64,000 nt of DNA, from the NCBI RefSeq assembly GCF_001687585.2, contig NZ_CP016537.2, positions 406,001 to 470,000 on the forward strand, in the 5' to 3' direction. The stretch's first letter is position 1. Every line of letters starts with the position of its first letter. Of the stretch, positions 54,799-63,264 are shown piece after piece. This stretch comes from Planococcus halocryophilus. GTDB lineage: Bacteria; Bacillota; Bacilli; Bacillales_A; Planococcaceae. A program made the translations under genes and the position numbers. The notes under the pieces are model-generated. The model did not search any database. It had not been told where the DNA came from and was given only the letters and a program-made list of their open reading frames with translations.

Positions 54799-55506
54799 AT
54801 GAAAATTGAAGTTTGGTCAGATTATGTGTGCCCATTCTGTTATATAGGCAAGCGAACATTAGAGAAAGCATTAGCTCAATCAGGTTTTGCCAGTCAGGCA
54901 GAAGTTTCATATAAGGCTTATCAGTTAAATCCAAATACGCCGATCGATTCGGATGTTCCGACATATGAAAGTTTAGCGAAAAAATTTGGACAGACTGTTG
55001 AACAGGCAAAAGAAATGTCTAAAGGCGTGGCAGAACATGCTCGCACGGTCGGGTTGGAATATGATTTTGATAACATGGTAGAAGCGAATACGTTAGCAGC
55101 TCATCGTTTAGTGAAATGGGCTGAGACACATGGCAAAGATGGAGAGCTTACGGAAAAGCTGATGGATGAATACTTTATCCAAGCAAAAAACGTAGGCAAT
55201 CATGAAGTGTTAGTGTCGATTGCTGAATCGATTGATTTACCAAAAGAGGAAGCAGTAAAAGTACTTGAATCCGATCAGTTTATGGGGCAAGTTCAGTTAG
55301 ATATCGCTGAAGCGGGTCAAATTGGTGTCCAAGGAGTACCGTTCTTTGTGGTTAATCGTAAATACGCAATATCTGGTGCGCAACCGGTAGAAGCGTTTGT
55401 TGAAGCATTAGAACAAATCGCTGAAGAAGAAGGCATTCGTCCTAAGCTAAAACCGATGGGCAAGAAAACGAGTTTTTGCACAGGCGATTCATGTGATGGG
55501 AATTAG
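54799..55506 (+). CDS. DsbA-family oxidoreductase (FrnE-like)
   Basis: A 235-residue cytoplasmic thioredoxin-fold protein with a helical insert. The active site CPFC is Cys11 and Cys14 in SDYVCPFCYIGKR. GVQGVPFFVVN has the cis-Pro loop. An extra C-terminal CTGDSC pair may form a second redox site, as reported for FrnE-type enzymes. It probably protects against oxidative stress as an isomerase or reductase. The ATG at 54799 with GAGGTGG upstream fits better than the longer frame. Confidence 0.87.
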   Translation: MKIEVWSDYVCPFCYIGKRTLEKALAQSGFASQAEVSYKAYQLNPNTPIDSDVPTYESLAKKFGQTVEQAKEMSKGVAEHARTVGLEYDFDNMVEANTLAAHRLVKWAETHGKDGELTEKLMDEYFIQAKNVGNHEVLVSIAESIDLPKEEAVKVLESDQFMGQVQLDIAEAGQIGVQGVPFFVVNRKYAISGAQPVEAFVEALEQIAEEEGIRPKLKPMGKKTSFCTGDSCDGN

Positions 55507-55512
55507 TGATTC

Positions 55513-55546
55513 AAAGCAGAGTAATTGACTTTACTCTGCTTTTTTA
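55513..55546 (+). terminator. Rho-independent terminator
   Basis: AAAGCAGAGTAA (55513-55524) pairs with TTACTCTGCTTT (55531-55542), then T-run. Confidence 0.85.
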
Positions 55547-55613
55547 TTAAGATAACAAAGTAGTTTTAAACTGAGATAAATATTTTCAGAGTAATTAAAG
55601 GAGTGTTCATTTA

Positions 55614-56252
55614 ATGACAAATCTATTAGTAGTAAAAGCTAATAACCGCCCTGCGACTGAAGGGGTTTCAAGTAAAATGTATGAAGTGTTCATGGACACA
55701 ATTGGTTTAGGCACAGAACTTAACGTTAATACGTTTGATGTATTTAAAGAAGATATGCCGTATTTTGGTCAAGATTTCTTTGACGCTATGCAAAAATCAG
55801 CTCAAGCTGAACCATTGAATGAGCTTGAGCAACGCATCTTGACTGCAGCAAACAAAGCAATGGATGCATTCATGGAAGCAGATATCGTCGTTTTCGCATT
55901 TCCGTTATGGAATAAAACCATTCCAGCACCATTGCAAACCTTTATTGATTACGTTTACCGTGCAGGTGTGACATTCAAATACACAGCAGAAGGCCCAGTT
56001 GGTCTTGTACCAGAGAAAAAAGTCATCATTTTAAATGCACGCGGCGGAGTATATTCAACACCAGAAATGGCTCCGGCTGAAATGAGCGTTAACTATGTTC
56101 GCTTGATCATGGATTTCTTCGGAATTACAGATATTGAAGAAGTCATCATTGAAGGACATAATATGTACCCTGATCGTGCAGAAGAAATTAAAGCTGAAGG
56201 CATGAAACGCGTAGAACAAGCAGCGAATTCGCTAGTTAAAGTGTACGCATAA
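55614..56252 (+). CDS. azoR: FMN-dependent NADH-azoreductase
   Basis: A 212-residue flavodoxin-like protein. MTNLLVVKANNRP begins the FMN loop, FAFPLWNKTIPAPLQTFIDYVYRAGVTFKYT is the AzoR core and ILNARGGVYS the isoalloxazine-contact loop. It reduces azo dyes and quinones by two electrons. AAAGGAGTG precedes the ATG. A perfect terminator follows, then the 21-bp array. Confidence 0.92.
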   Translation: MTNLLVVKANNRPATEGVSSKMYEVFMDTIGLGTELNVNTFDVFKEDMPYFGQDFFDAMQKSAQAEPLNELEQRILTAANKAMDAFMEADIVVFAFPLWNKTIPAPLQTFIDYVYRAGVTFKYTAEGPVGLVPEKKVIILNARGGVYSTPEMAPAEMSVNYVRLIMDFFGITDIEEVIIEGHNMYPDRAEEIKAEGMKRVEQAANSLVKVYA

Positions 56253-56262
56253 TTTTTGCGGG

Positions 56263-56294
56263 AAAGGACAACCTTAATTGGTTGTCCTTTTTTT
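56263..56294 (+). terminator. Rho-independent terminator of azoR
   Basis: AAAGGACAACC (56263-56273) pairs with GGTTGTCCTTT (56280-56290), then T-run. Confidence 0.88.
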
Positions 56295-56296
56295 CG

Positions 56297-56570
56297 TTTG
56301 GACAGTATTTAGTGTGATTTGGACAGTGAAAGAGTGGAATCGGACAGTATTCAACTCAAACTGGACAGTATATCCAATTTTTCCCTCTCGAATCAACCAC
56401 CCCTCAATGCCTAAGTCCAGGAAAGCGCGAAGTCGCGCTTTCCGCTGAAAACATCTAAATCTTGAGGTTGGACAGTATTTTGGTCGGTTTGGACAGTAAA
56501 TCATCTGAATCGGACAGTATTTCAGAAATTTGGACAGTATTTGCATCGATTTCGACAGTGTGTCCAAATA
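56297..56570. repeat. 21-bp periodic GGACAGT array flanking a hairpin
   Basis: GGACAGT begins at 56300, 56321, 56342 and 56363 (exact 21-bp steps), then at 56470, 56491, 56512 and 56532, with a variant cGACAGT at 56553. Each unit is about TTTGGACAGTATT plus 8 variable bases. The halves are separated by about 100 bp containing a perfect hairpin, GGAAAGCGCGA/TCGCGCTTTCC (56420-56443). The second half repeats the order of unit types of the first. Purpose unknown. Confidence 0.85.
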
Positions 56571-56652
56571 ACTGGAAAAACCATCGGCTTTTGATTAGGA
56601 ATTTCCAATCGGGGTAGATAGGAGATAAAAGCAGTCGAGGAGGAATGACGAG

Positions 56653-58203
56653 GTGCAAAATGATCGTGAGAGCCAAATTCCACATGAACAGAAATCGTAT
56701 TGGAGAGAATATAAGGATATTCCAAGCTACCCAGCGTTACAGGTAAATGAGTCGACTGATATCGCCGTGGTTGGTGGAGGAATGGTCGGCGTCATTAGTG
56801 CTTACTTATTAGCTAAAGCTGGTAAAAAAGTTGCGTTAATTGAGGCAGGAAAATTGGTTGATGGTGTAACGGGACGAACCACTGCAAAAATAACGGCACA
56901 ACATGGCTTGTATTATAACTCCTTAATTCAAATAGTGGGAGAAGAACAAGCGAAACTTTACTACCAAGCAAATATGGATGGGTTGAAATTTATTGAAGAC
57001 ACTGCAAAAGAACTTTCAATTGACTGTGATTTTTCTCATCATAATGCGTTTGTCTATGCCAACACTGTCGCTGGAGCTAAGCAAATTGAAAAAGAAGCAG
57101 AGGCTTATATGAAGCTAGGTATAGACGGTGAACTGGCAAAAGACGAAGTGGAATTGCCGTTTTCTGTGGAAGAAGCCATTGTCATGCGCAATCAAGCGCA
57201 ATTTCACCCAGTGAAATTTTTAGCAGGATTGATAAAAGAAATTGAACGATTGGGTGGCAAAATTTACGAACAAACGCGAGCTATGAAAATTTTAAGCAAA
57301 AATGATCCGGTCATTCAAACTGAAAATCTGTCGCATCTATCGTGCAATAAAGTCATTGTCGCTAGTCATTATCCTTTTAATGATTTTGATGGCATGTATT
57401 TTTCGCGTTTAAAGGTCAATCGCTCGTATGCTATCGCTGCTAAAGTGAAGGGCAATGTTCCGAACGATATGTACATTAGTGGAGATATGCCTTCTCGGTC
57501 TTTGCGTTACGCACCAGGCGAGAATGGTGAAAAATTATTGCTAATTGGTGGTGACGGCCACGCTACGGGTAAAAGTTCGAGCGAAACGATAGAACATTAT
57601 TACAATCTTGAAAAATTCGGCAACGAGCATTTTGGGATTGAGGAAGTTCCGTATCGGTGGTCATCGCAAGACATGACAACGCTTGATACAATCCCTTATA
57701 TCGGTACCATCACAGCAGGTTATGACAATATTTTAGTCGCTACTGGATTTCATAAATGGGGAATGTCAAACGGCGCATTAGCTGGAATGCTGCTCAGCGA
57801 TCAAGTGCTTGGTAACGAAAATCGGTATGCGCCAGTGTTTGATCCAACACGTACGAAAGTAAAAACTAAAGATGCGGTGAGCTTTGCGAAAGACAATGCC
57901 TCGGTTGCAAAGTCGCTAGTTACAGGAAAACTAAAAAGAGCATCCAAGACAGTTGATGATTTGGGGAAAGACGAAGGTTCGCTAGTCAGAGTCGGTAAGA
58001 AAAAAGCGGGGGGCTACCGCGATGAATACGGTCAAGTCCATTTAGTGGATACGGCCTGCACCCATATGGGCTGTGATGTTAAGTGGAATGATGCAGAGCG
58101 GTCATGGGATTGTCCGTGCCACGGCTCACGTTTTTCGTATACTGGAGAAGTGCTAAATGGACCGGCTGTAAAACCCCTCAAAAAAATAGAAACGGAGCAA
58201 TAG
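56653..58203 (+). CDS. FAD-dependent oxidoreductase with C-terminal Rieske domain
   Basis: 516 residues. An N-terminal DAO-type flavoprotein (VVGGGMVGVISAYLLAKAG, about 31-49) is followed by GVTGRTTAKITAQHG and by TGFHKWGMSNG, the late FAD-contact segment. A [2Fe-2S] Rieske domain follows: CTHMGC and CPCHGSRF, with cluster ligands Cys-x-His and Cys-x-x-His. It likely oxidises an amine or glycine-betaine-like substrate and passes electrons to the cluster; substrate unknown. Starts at GTG 56653 after GAGGAGG. The array upstream may hold its control region. Confidence 0.85.
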   Translation: MQNDRESQIPHEQKSYWREYKDIPSYPALQVNESTDIAVVGGGMVGVISAYLLAKAGKKVALIEAGKLVDGVTGRTTAKITAQHGLYYNSLIQIVGEEQAKLYYQANMDGLKFIEDTAKELSIDCDFSHHNAFVYANTVAGAKQIEKEAEAYMKLGIDGELAKDEVELPFSVEEAIVMRNQAQFHPVKFLAGLIKEIERLGGKIYEQTRAMKILSKNDPVIQTENLSHLSCNKVIVASHYPFNDFDGMYFSRLKVNRSYAIAAKVKGNVPNDMYISGDMPSRSLRYAPGENGEKLLLIGGDGHATGKSSSETIEHYYNLEKFGNEHFGIEEVPYRWSSQDMTTLDTIPYIGTITAGYDNILVATGFHKWGMSNGALAGMLLSDQVLGNENRYAPVFDPTRTKVKTKDAVSFAKDNASVAKSLVTGKLKRASKTVDDLGKDEGSLVRVGKKKAGGYRDEYGQVHLVDTACTHMGCDVKWNDAERSWDCPCHGSRFSYTGEVLNGPAVKPLKKIETEQ

Positions 58204-58205
58204 AA

Positions 58206-58238
58206 AAAAGCAGTGAGGAAATTTTCCTCACTGCTTTA
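58206..58238. terminator. Bidirectional terminator
   Basis: AAAGCAGTGAGGAAA (58207-58221) and TTTCCTCACTGCTTT (58223-58237) form a near-perfect hairpin between convergent genes. Confidence 0.88.
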
Positions 58239-58245
58239 TTAGAAT

Positions 58246-58770
58246 TTATTCAGCTGGATTTGCTTGAACTTCTAGATGAATTTTAATGTCTTCGCCAACC
58301 ATTACGCCGCCTGTTTCAAGAGCTTGGTTCCATGTAAGACCAAAATCTTTGCGGGTTACTTTACCATCGACATTGTAAGCTACGACTTCAACGCCCCATG
58401 GGTTTGTGCCTTTACCGTTATATTCTACATCGAAAGTTACTGGGTGAGTTACATCTTTCATCGTTAGGTCACCGGTCATTGTATATTCGTCGCCTTTTTT
58501 AACGATTTCGTTTGCTTTGAATGTGATATGCGGGAATTGCTCAGCATCAAAAAAATCTGCAGAGCGCAAGTGGTTGTCGCGGTCATTGTTTTTAGTGCTG
58601 ATGCTTGCTACATCGATTTTAAAATCGATCAATGCGCCTTGTAAATCCTCTTCGTTTGCTTCAATGGTTGCTTCATAAGATGTGAAAGTACCTCTTACTT
58701 TTGAAATCATCATATGTTTTACTGAAAATCCGATTTCCGAGTGTGCTGTATCTACTGTCCATTTTTTCAT
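58246..58770 (-). CDS. YceI-family lipid-binding protein
   Basis: 174 residues, the whole being the YceI beta-barrel: WTVDTAHSEIGFSVKHMMISKVRGTF at the start, then LRSADFFDAEQFPHITF and a closing VMVGEDIKIHLEVQ. Members bind polyprenoid lipids such as quinone precursors. No signal peptide is present, so it is probably cytoplasmic, as in many Gram-positives. AGGAGG precedes the ATG on the minus strand. Its promoter contains a palindromic operator. Confidence 0.88.
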   Translation of the reverse strand: MKKWTVDTAHSEIGFSVKHMMISKVRGTFTSYEATIEANEEDLQGALIDFKIDVASISTKNNDRDNHLRSADFFDAEQFPHITFKANEIVKKGDEYTMTGDLTMKDVTHPVTFDVEYNGKGTNPWGVEVVAYNVDGKVTRKDFGLTWNQALETGGVMVGEDIKIHLEVQANPAE

Positions 58771-58804
58771 ATTGAATTCCTCCTAAAATTTATTATCTAA
58801 AATA

Positions 58805-58833
58805 AATATAACAAGATTAAATCTTGAAGTCAA
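58805..58833 (-). promoter_or_regulatory. yceI promoter with palindrome in the spacer
   Basis: Read on the minus strand: TTGACT, a 17-bp spacer and TATATT. The spacer holds CAAGATTTAATCTTG (plus 58812-58826), a perfect 6-3-6 dyad, so a dimeric repressor there would exclude RNA polymerase. Confidence 0.75.
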
Positions 58834-58906
58834 TACTCTTTAATTAAAAACTCTTTAATTCGAGATTAATTTAACTAGTCTTTTGTACTGAACTTTACTT
58901 TATTGC

Positions 58907-58935
58907 TTGTCAAATCAAGATGAAAATTAGATACT
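58907..58935 (+). promoter_or_regulatory. Sigma-A promoter of murB
   Basis: TTGTCA (58907-58912), a 17-bp spacer and GATACT (58930-58935). Confidence 0.6.
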
Positions 58936-58971
58936 AATAGAAGCTATAAGTTAAGAAGGGATTTGCATTTA

Positions 58972-59883
58972 ATGACGAAACAACAATGGTTGACGGATTT
59001 ACGCAGTTTTTTAACAGACGATCACGTCAAAGTGGATGAACCGCTATACCTTCATACACTAACTAAAATGGGTGGGCCAGCTGATATTTTTGTGGCACCA
59101 ACAACTGAAGAAGAAACTGCTTTCACTGTAAAGTATGCATATAAAAATAATATACCTCTACTACTTCTTGGGAATGGCTCGAATATGGTTGTCCGAGATG
59201 GAGGATTTCGTGGCATTGTCTTGACCTTGAAAGGGTTACAGACAATCCGTATAGAAGGTACAAAAGTTTATGCTCAAGGCGGAGCGAACATTAAAAAAGT
59301 TTCTAAAGCCGCTGCAGCAAAACAATTAACTGGATTTGAGTTTGCTTGTGGAATCCCAGGCTCGATTGGTGGGGCGATGGCGATGAATGCCGGTGCTTAC
59401 GGCGGAGAAATTAAAGACGTTATTAAACAAGCGACGGTTCTTTCGAAAGAAGGAGATTTGCTCGTTTTATCTAAGGAAGATTTAGGTCTCGGTTACCGGA
59501 AAAGTGTGATTACGAAAAAAGGCTTTTATGTGTTATCAGCCGAGTTCGACTTAGAAGTTGGCAATCAAATGGTCATTGATGCCAAAATGAGTGAATTGAC
59601 GTATCAGCGTGAATCAAAACAGCCATTGGAATTCCCTTCTGCAGGCAGTGTCTTTAAACGACCACCTGGCAATTTCGCAGGAAAGTTAATACAAGATAGT
59701 GGCTTGCAAGGAAAAGGATTTGGCGGTGCAGAAGTTTCTACAAAACATGCTGGATTTATCGTTAATAAGGATAATGCGACAGCTAACGATTACATTAAAA
59801 CTATTGAAATGGTTAAAACGACAGTGTTTAACAATTTCGGTATTGATTTAGAACTTGAAGTGAAGATTGTCGGAGAAGACTGA
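58972..59883 (+). CDS. murB: UDP-N-acetylenolpyruvoylglucosamine reductase
   Basis: 303 residues, type II MurB (no Tyr-loop insert). FAD binding: LGNGSNMVVRDGGF and GIPGSIGGAMAMNAGAYGG. The catalytic Ser is in SAGSVFKRP and the last block ends with LELEVKIVGE. It makes UDP-N-acetylmuramate for peptidoglycan. The ATG at 58972 is used with AAGAAGGGA upstream; a TTG at 58963 is too close to that site. Single gene, not with the division cluster. Confidence 0.93.
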   Translation: MTKQQWLTDLRSFLTDDHVKVDEPLYLHTLTKMGGPADIFVAPTTEEETAFTVKYAYKNNIPLLLLGNGSNMVVRDGGFRGIVLTLKGLQTIRIEGTKVYAQGGANIKKVSKAAAAKQLTGFEFACGIPGSIGGAMAMNAGAYGGEIKDVIKQATVLSKEGDLLVLSKEDLGLGYRKSVITKKGFYVLSAEFDLEVGNQMVIDAKMSELTYQRESKQPLEFPSAGSVFKRPPGNFAGKLIQDSGLQGKGFGGAEVSTKHAGFIVNKDNATANDYIKTIEMVKTTVFNNFGIDLELEVKIVGED

Positions 59884-59897
59884 ATATGAGTAAAGTG

Positions 59898-59926
59898 GAT
59901 GCCCTTTTATAGGGCATCTTTTTTTG
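59898..59926 (+). terminator. Rho-independent terminator of murB
   Basis: GATGCCCT (59898-59905), loop TTTAT, AGGGCATC (59911-59918), then T7. Confidence 0.87.
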
Positions 59927-59988
59927 TTTAGAAAAGGTATTTATCTTTCGATAGTCGAATGAAACACTAAGGAAAAGGGGGAAGATTC

Positions 59989-62355
59989 ATGAGGGAGAAA
60001 GTGAAAAACAAAAGATGGCTAAAATGGCTAATCGCTACGTTGGGTGTACTTGTCATAATAATAGTGGCATTGCTTATTTTTATAAATGTCTTCCTAAATA
60101 AGTCTAAACCGCTTATCGAAGGAGAGGTAGCGGTAGAAATACTGGACAATGATGCAACGGTTATCCGTGATGAGATAGGAGTGCCACACATTAAGGCGAA
60201 CACTGATGCCGATTTATACAGAGCACAAGGATATGTCCAAGCGCAAGATCGTATGTTCCAAATGGATTTATCTCGTAGACAGGCAAGTGGTCAATTGGCA
60301 GAAGTCATTGGAGCTGATGCAGTCGATACAGATAAGTTTTTTAGAACGTTTAGTTTGCGTGACGCGGCTGAAAAATCTTGGGATGGTTATGATCAGCAAG
60401 CTCAACAAGTATTAGAATGGTATGCAGAAGGCGTCAATGCCTATATGGAAGAAGCAAAAGAAAATGGCAATTTGAGCTTTGAATTTTCTATTCTTGGATA
60501 CGAACCGACTGAATGGACACCCATAGACTCGCTGACGATTGGCAAGTTTATGGCCTATGACCTTGGTGGACATTGGAATACACTCGCCGTTCGTCATTGG
60601 ACATTAAACGAATTTCCAGAAGATAAAGCGCGTGAGTTATTTATTGAATACCCTGAAAACGCACCGGCAATTTTAGCGGCAAACAAACAGCAACAAGTTC
60701 AAGTCGCTGGTGAATTTGATGCATCAGTTATTCCTCCAGAATTTAACGGCAGCAATAACTGGGTAGTGTCGGGTGATAAAACGGCAAGTGGCAAGCCCTT
60801 ACTTGCAGACGATCCACATCTTGGTCTTAGCACTCCTTCTATTTGGTACCAAATGCATTTGGAATCTCCTGACCAAAATGTCAGTGGCGTTATTTTTGCT
60901 GGTGTTCCAGGCATTATTCTGGGACATAATGAAGAAATTGCTTGGGGTGTAACGAATGTTGGGCCCGATGTTCAAGATCTTTACATTGAAACACCAAATC
61001 CTGAAAACCCTACCCAATTTGAGTACGAGGGAGAGTGGGAGCAAGCAGAAGTAAGAAAAGAACCGATTAAAATAAAAGATGGTGAGACAGAAGATTTCGA
61101 GGTACTAGTAACAAGGCACGGACCTGTTGTTTCGAATATTCTTTATGACAAAGAACAACCAAGCGCAGTATTTTCGATGCAATGGACGGCTCTAGAGCCA
61201 ACACTCGAACTGCAGGCAGTCTTAAATTTCAATAAAGCATCTAATTGGGAAGAGTTTGAACTAGCACTCGAGGATTTCCAAGCACCTGCACAAAACTTTG
61301 TTTTTGCTTCTACAGATGGCACCATTGCTTATAAAGCGAATGGCCGTATTCCAATTCGGAAGTCTGGAGATGGTCAATTGCCGGTTCCAGGAAATTCGGC
61401 AGACTATGGATGGGAAGGTTATGTGCCTTTTGATGAATTACCGCGATCAGTAAATCCAGAAAATGGGTTTATTGCGACAGCAAACAATGAAGTTATTGAT
61501 GATTCTTATCCTTACCATATTACGGATTTTTGGGCACAGCCATATCGCTATGAACGAATTGCCGAAGTGTTAGAAGCATCAGATGATCTTACGGCAGAAG
61601 ATATGATGAAATTACAAATGGATCAAAAGAATTTATATGCAGCAGAATTTTTAGAAGACATGATTGCTACGGTACGTGATAGTACAAAAGATTACGACGA
61701 AGTTCTTTCGCTGCTAGAAAAATGGGACCAAGTGGATAGTAAAGAACAAGGTGCACCATTAGTCTTTCATAAATGGATAAAGCAATTACCTGAAACTTTA
61801 CTCGCTGATGAATTTCCAAAAGACGTCTATAAAATGCTGGATGGAAAAAACCATATCACCGATGAAATGATGCGTGATGCTTTTGCTGGAAACGCAGGTG
61901 TTTGGGTAAGTGAATACGGCGGAGCAGAAAAATGGCTTGTGGATTCATTGGAAACAGTTGTCGCTGAAATTGAAGAAGAACAAGGAAATGACTTGTCTGA
62001 CTGGAGTTGGGGAGAAGATCATCAATTAACTTTCCCGCATCCATTAGCGGGGGCGTCTCCAATTTTTGCTGAGTTTCTAAATCCGGATCCTGTGCCAATC
62101 GGAGGTTCGAATATCACTGTTCAAGCAGCGGCATCAACACCGGATGGCGATGTCGACCACGGTGCATCTTGGCGGTTTGTTGCAGACCTTGCTGATTTGT
62201 CGAGTGCATATCACATCGTAGGACCGGGATTAAGCGGTCACATGAAATCGGATTACTTCCATAACCAAGTAGACGATTGGGCACAAGGGGATTTTCATGA
62301 AACAGAGATCGAAGAAGAAGTTAAAGGTTCGACATTAATATTAAATGCCGAATAA
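59989..62355 (+). CDS. Penicillin acylase-family (Ntn) hydrolase, membrane-anchored
   Basis: 788 residues. An N-terminal basic stretch and membrane anchor (about 13-34) replace the usual cleaved signal. The alpha-chain region has VIRDEIGVPHIKANTDADLYRAQGYVQAQDRMFQMDLSRRQASGQLAE. The beta-chain nucleophile is Ser255 in NGSNNWVVSG, where self-cleavage should occur. DDPHLGLSTPSIWYQMHL and GVPGIILGHNEEIAWG follow. Substrates may be acyl-amides such as beta-lactams or acyl-homoserine lactones; this is not determined. Length matches the family. Confidence 0.88.
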   Translation: MREKVKNKRWLKWLIATLGVLVIIIVALLIFINVFLNKSKPLIEGEVAVEILDNDATVIRDEIGVPHIKANTDADLYRAQGYVQAQDRMFQMDLSRRQASGQLAEVIGADAVDTDKFFRTFSLRDAAEKSWDGYDQQAQQVLEWYAEGVNAYMEEAKENGNLSFEFSILGYEPTEWTPIDSLTIGKFMAYDLGGHWNTLAVRHWTLNEFPEDKARELFIEYPENAPAILAANKQQQVQVAGEFDASVIPPEFNGSNNWVVSGDKTASGKPLLADDPHLGLSTPSIWYQMHLESPDQNVSGVIFAGVPGIILGHNEEIAWGVTNVGPDVQDLYIETPNPENPTQFEYEGEWEQAEVRKEPIKIKDGETEDFEVLVTRHGPVVSNILYDKEQPSAVFSMQWTALEPTLELQAVLNFNKASNWEEFELALEDFQAPAQNFVFASTDGTIAYKANGRIPIRKSGDGQLPVPGNSADYGWEGYVPFDELPRSVNPENGFIATANNEVIDDSYPYHITDFWAQPYRYERIAEVLEASDDLTAEDMMKLQMDQKNLYAAEFLEDMIATVRDSTKDYDEVLSLLEKWDQVDSKEQGAPLVFHKWIKQLPETLLADEFPKDVYKMLDGKNHITDEMMRDAFAGNAGVWVSEYGGAEKWLVDSLETVVAEIEEEQGNDLSDWSWGEDHQLTFPHPLAGASPIFAEFLNPDPVPIGGSNITVQAAASTPDGDVDHGASWRFVADLADLSSAYHIVGPGLSGHMKSDYFHNQVDDWAQGDFHETEIEEEVKGSTLILNAE

Positions 62356-62391
62356 GTTATACTGGTGAAAAATGGATGTGAGGAATAATCA

Positions 62392-62745
62392 ATGACAAGA
62401 ATACTAGCTGTAGGACTTGGCGGCATGATCGGTGCACTTTTACGTTCTGGAATATACATGGTAGCTGCCGATGGTCTGGGGCTTTGGCTTGTTAATGTGA
62501 TCGGCAGTTTTTTAATCGGCGTGGCAGCTATTCGCTTGTCTCAACAATCAGCTGAACTGCGATTGTTGATTTCGACTGGTCTGCTGGGCTCTTTTACCAC
62601 ATTTTCAGCATTCTCATCGGGATGGTTTTATTACCTTGAATCTTCTATTTGGCTAGGCATAGCATTTGCTATGAGCATGACGATTGCATGCGTTGCGGCA
62701 GCTGGAGCTGGATTATGGGTCGGTAGAAAAGAGGTGTCACCGTGA
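62392..62745 (+). CDS. crcB: Fluoride channel subunit FluC/CrcB (first)
   Basis: 117 residues, four membrane helices. GGMIGALLRSGIY, the NVIGSFLIG helix break and the polar track GSFTTFSAFS are FluC hallmarks. Fluoride exporters of this type act as antiparallel dimers; Bacillales use two unequal genes. The coding end overlaps the second subunit by 4 nt. The gap before it is only 36 nt, too small for a fluoride riboswitch. Confidence 0.9.
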   Translation: MTRILAVGLGGMIGALLRSGIYMVAADGLGLWLVNVIGSFLIGVAAIRLSQQSAELRLLISTGLLGSFTTFSAFSSGWFYYLESSIWLGIAFAMSMTIACVAAAGAGLWVGRKEVSP

Positions 62746-63074
62746 TTAGTGTCGCAATCGGTGGATTTTTAGGAGCGATTACACGTTATTTATTTTATTT
62801 GTTAATCGAAAGCCGTGTTTGGCAACCCAAAGTTGCGACTTGGCTTGTTAATAGTCTGGGTTCATTTGTTTTAGGTTTATTAATTGGTGAGGGAAGCTTA
62901 TCGGTTTTCTGGATGACTGGATTTTTAGGCGCTTTTACAACATTTTCAACGATGGCTTTAGATGTTGTGAAAGATATTGAAGACGGCAAATGGCTGGCAG
63001 CTGGGTTCTATATTATGGCCACTTTAACTTCGGGAATTGCGTTATTCAGCTTAGGTTATATGTTAATACAATAA
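62742..63074 (+). CDS. crcB: Fluoride channel subunit FluC/CrcB (second)
   Basis: 110 residues, four membrane helices with GGFLGAITRYLFYLL, LVNSLGSFVLGLL and GAFTTFSTMA. Together with the preceding subunit it probably forms a heterodimeric fluoride channel. The GTG start overlaps its partner by 4 nt, so the two are made in step. Confidence 0.9.
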   Translation: MISVAIGGFLGAITRYLFYLLIESRVWQPKVATWLVNSLGSFVLGLLIGEGSLSVFWMTGFLGAFTTFSTMALDVVKDIEDGKWLAAGFYIMATLTSGIALFSLGYMLIQ

Positions 63075-63136
63075 AAATCCCATTGTAACTAATGAGGGGC
63101 TAGGCAGATACTTCTCAATTTTCGATATTTTTAATA

Positions 63137-63195
63137 AAGCGGAAGGCGGCGACAGAAGCCGTGCCCGTGGAACGCGTCCGCCTGAAGCGAAATGG
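63137..63195. repeat. GC-rich intergenic repeat element
   Basis: A stretch rich in G and C, starting GCGGAAGGCGG and ending CCGCCTGAAGCG, stands out against AT-rich flanks. GGCGG/CCGCC close a helix. The composition resembles GC-rich intergenic repeats of Bacillaceae and Planococcaceae (from memory). One copy in the window. Confidence 0.5.
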
Positions 63196-63223
63196 AAATA
63201 TGGATATTTCTTCAATAACTTAG

Positions 63224-63260
63224 AAAGAGCCCTTCGCGAAAATCGCGAAGGGCTCTTTTA
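63224..63260 (-). terminator. Terminator of uspA (possibly also of crcB)
   Basis: AAAGAGCCCTTCGCGA (63224-63239), loop AAA, TCGCGAAGGGCTCTTT (63243-63258): a perfect 16-bp stem. Confidence 0.88.
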
Positions 63261-63264
63261 TAGG

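Noticed and set aside
56274..56567. Minus-strand 97-codon frame with seven-residue repeats
   Set aside because: 21 bp is seven codons, so repetition alone keeps the frame open; one 20-bp step and the hairpin break the pattern, and there is no ribosome site. Treated as non-coding.
56297..56570. CRISPR array
   Set aside because: Units are about 12 conserved plus 8 variable bases, far too short for repeat-spacer structure, and no cas genes are present.
62356..62391. Fluoride riboswitch upstream of the crcB pair
   Set aside because: Only 36 nt separate the acylase stop from the first crcB start; too short, and no crcB-motif sequence is seen.
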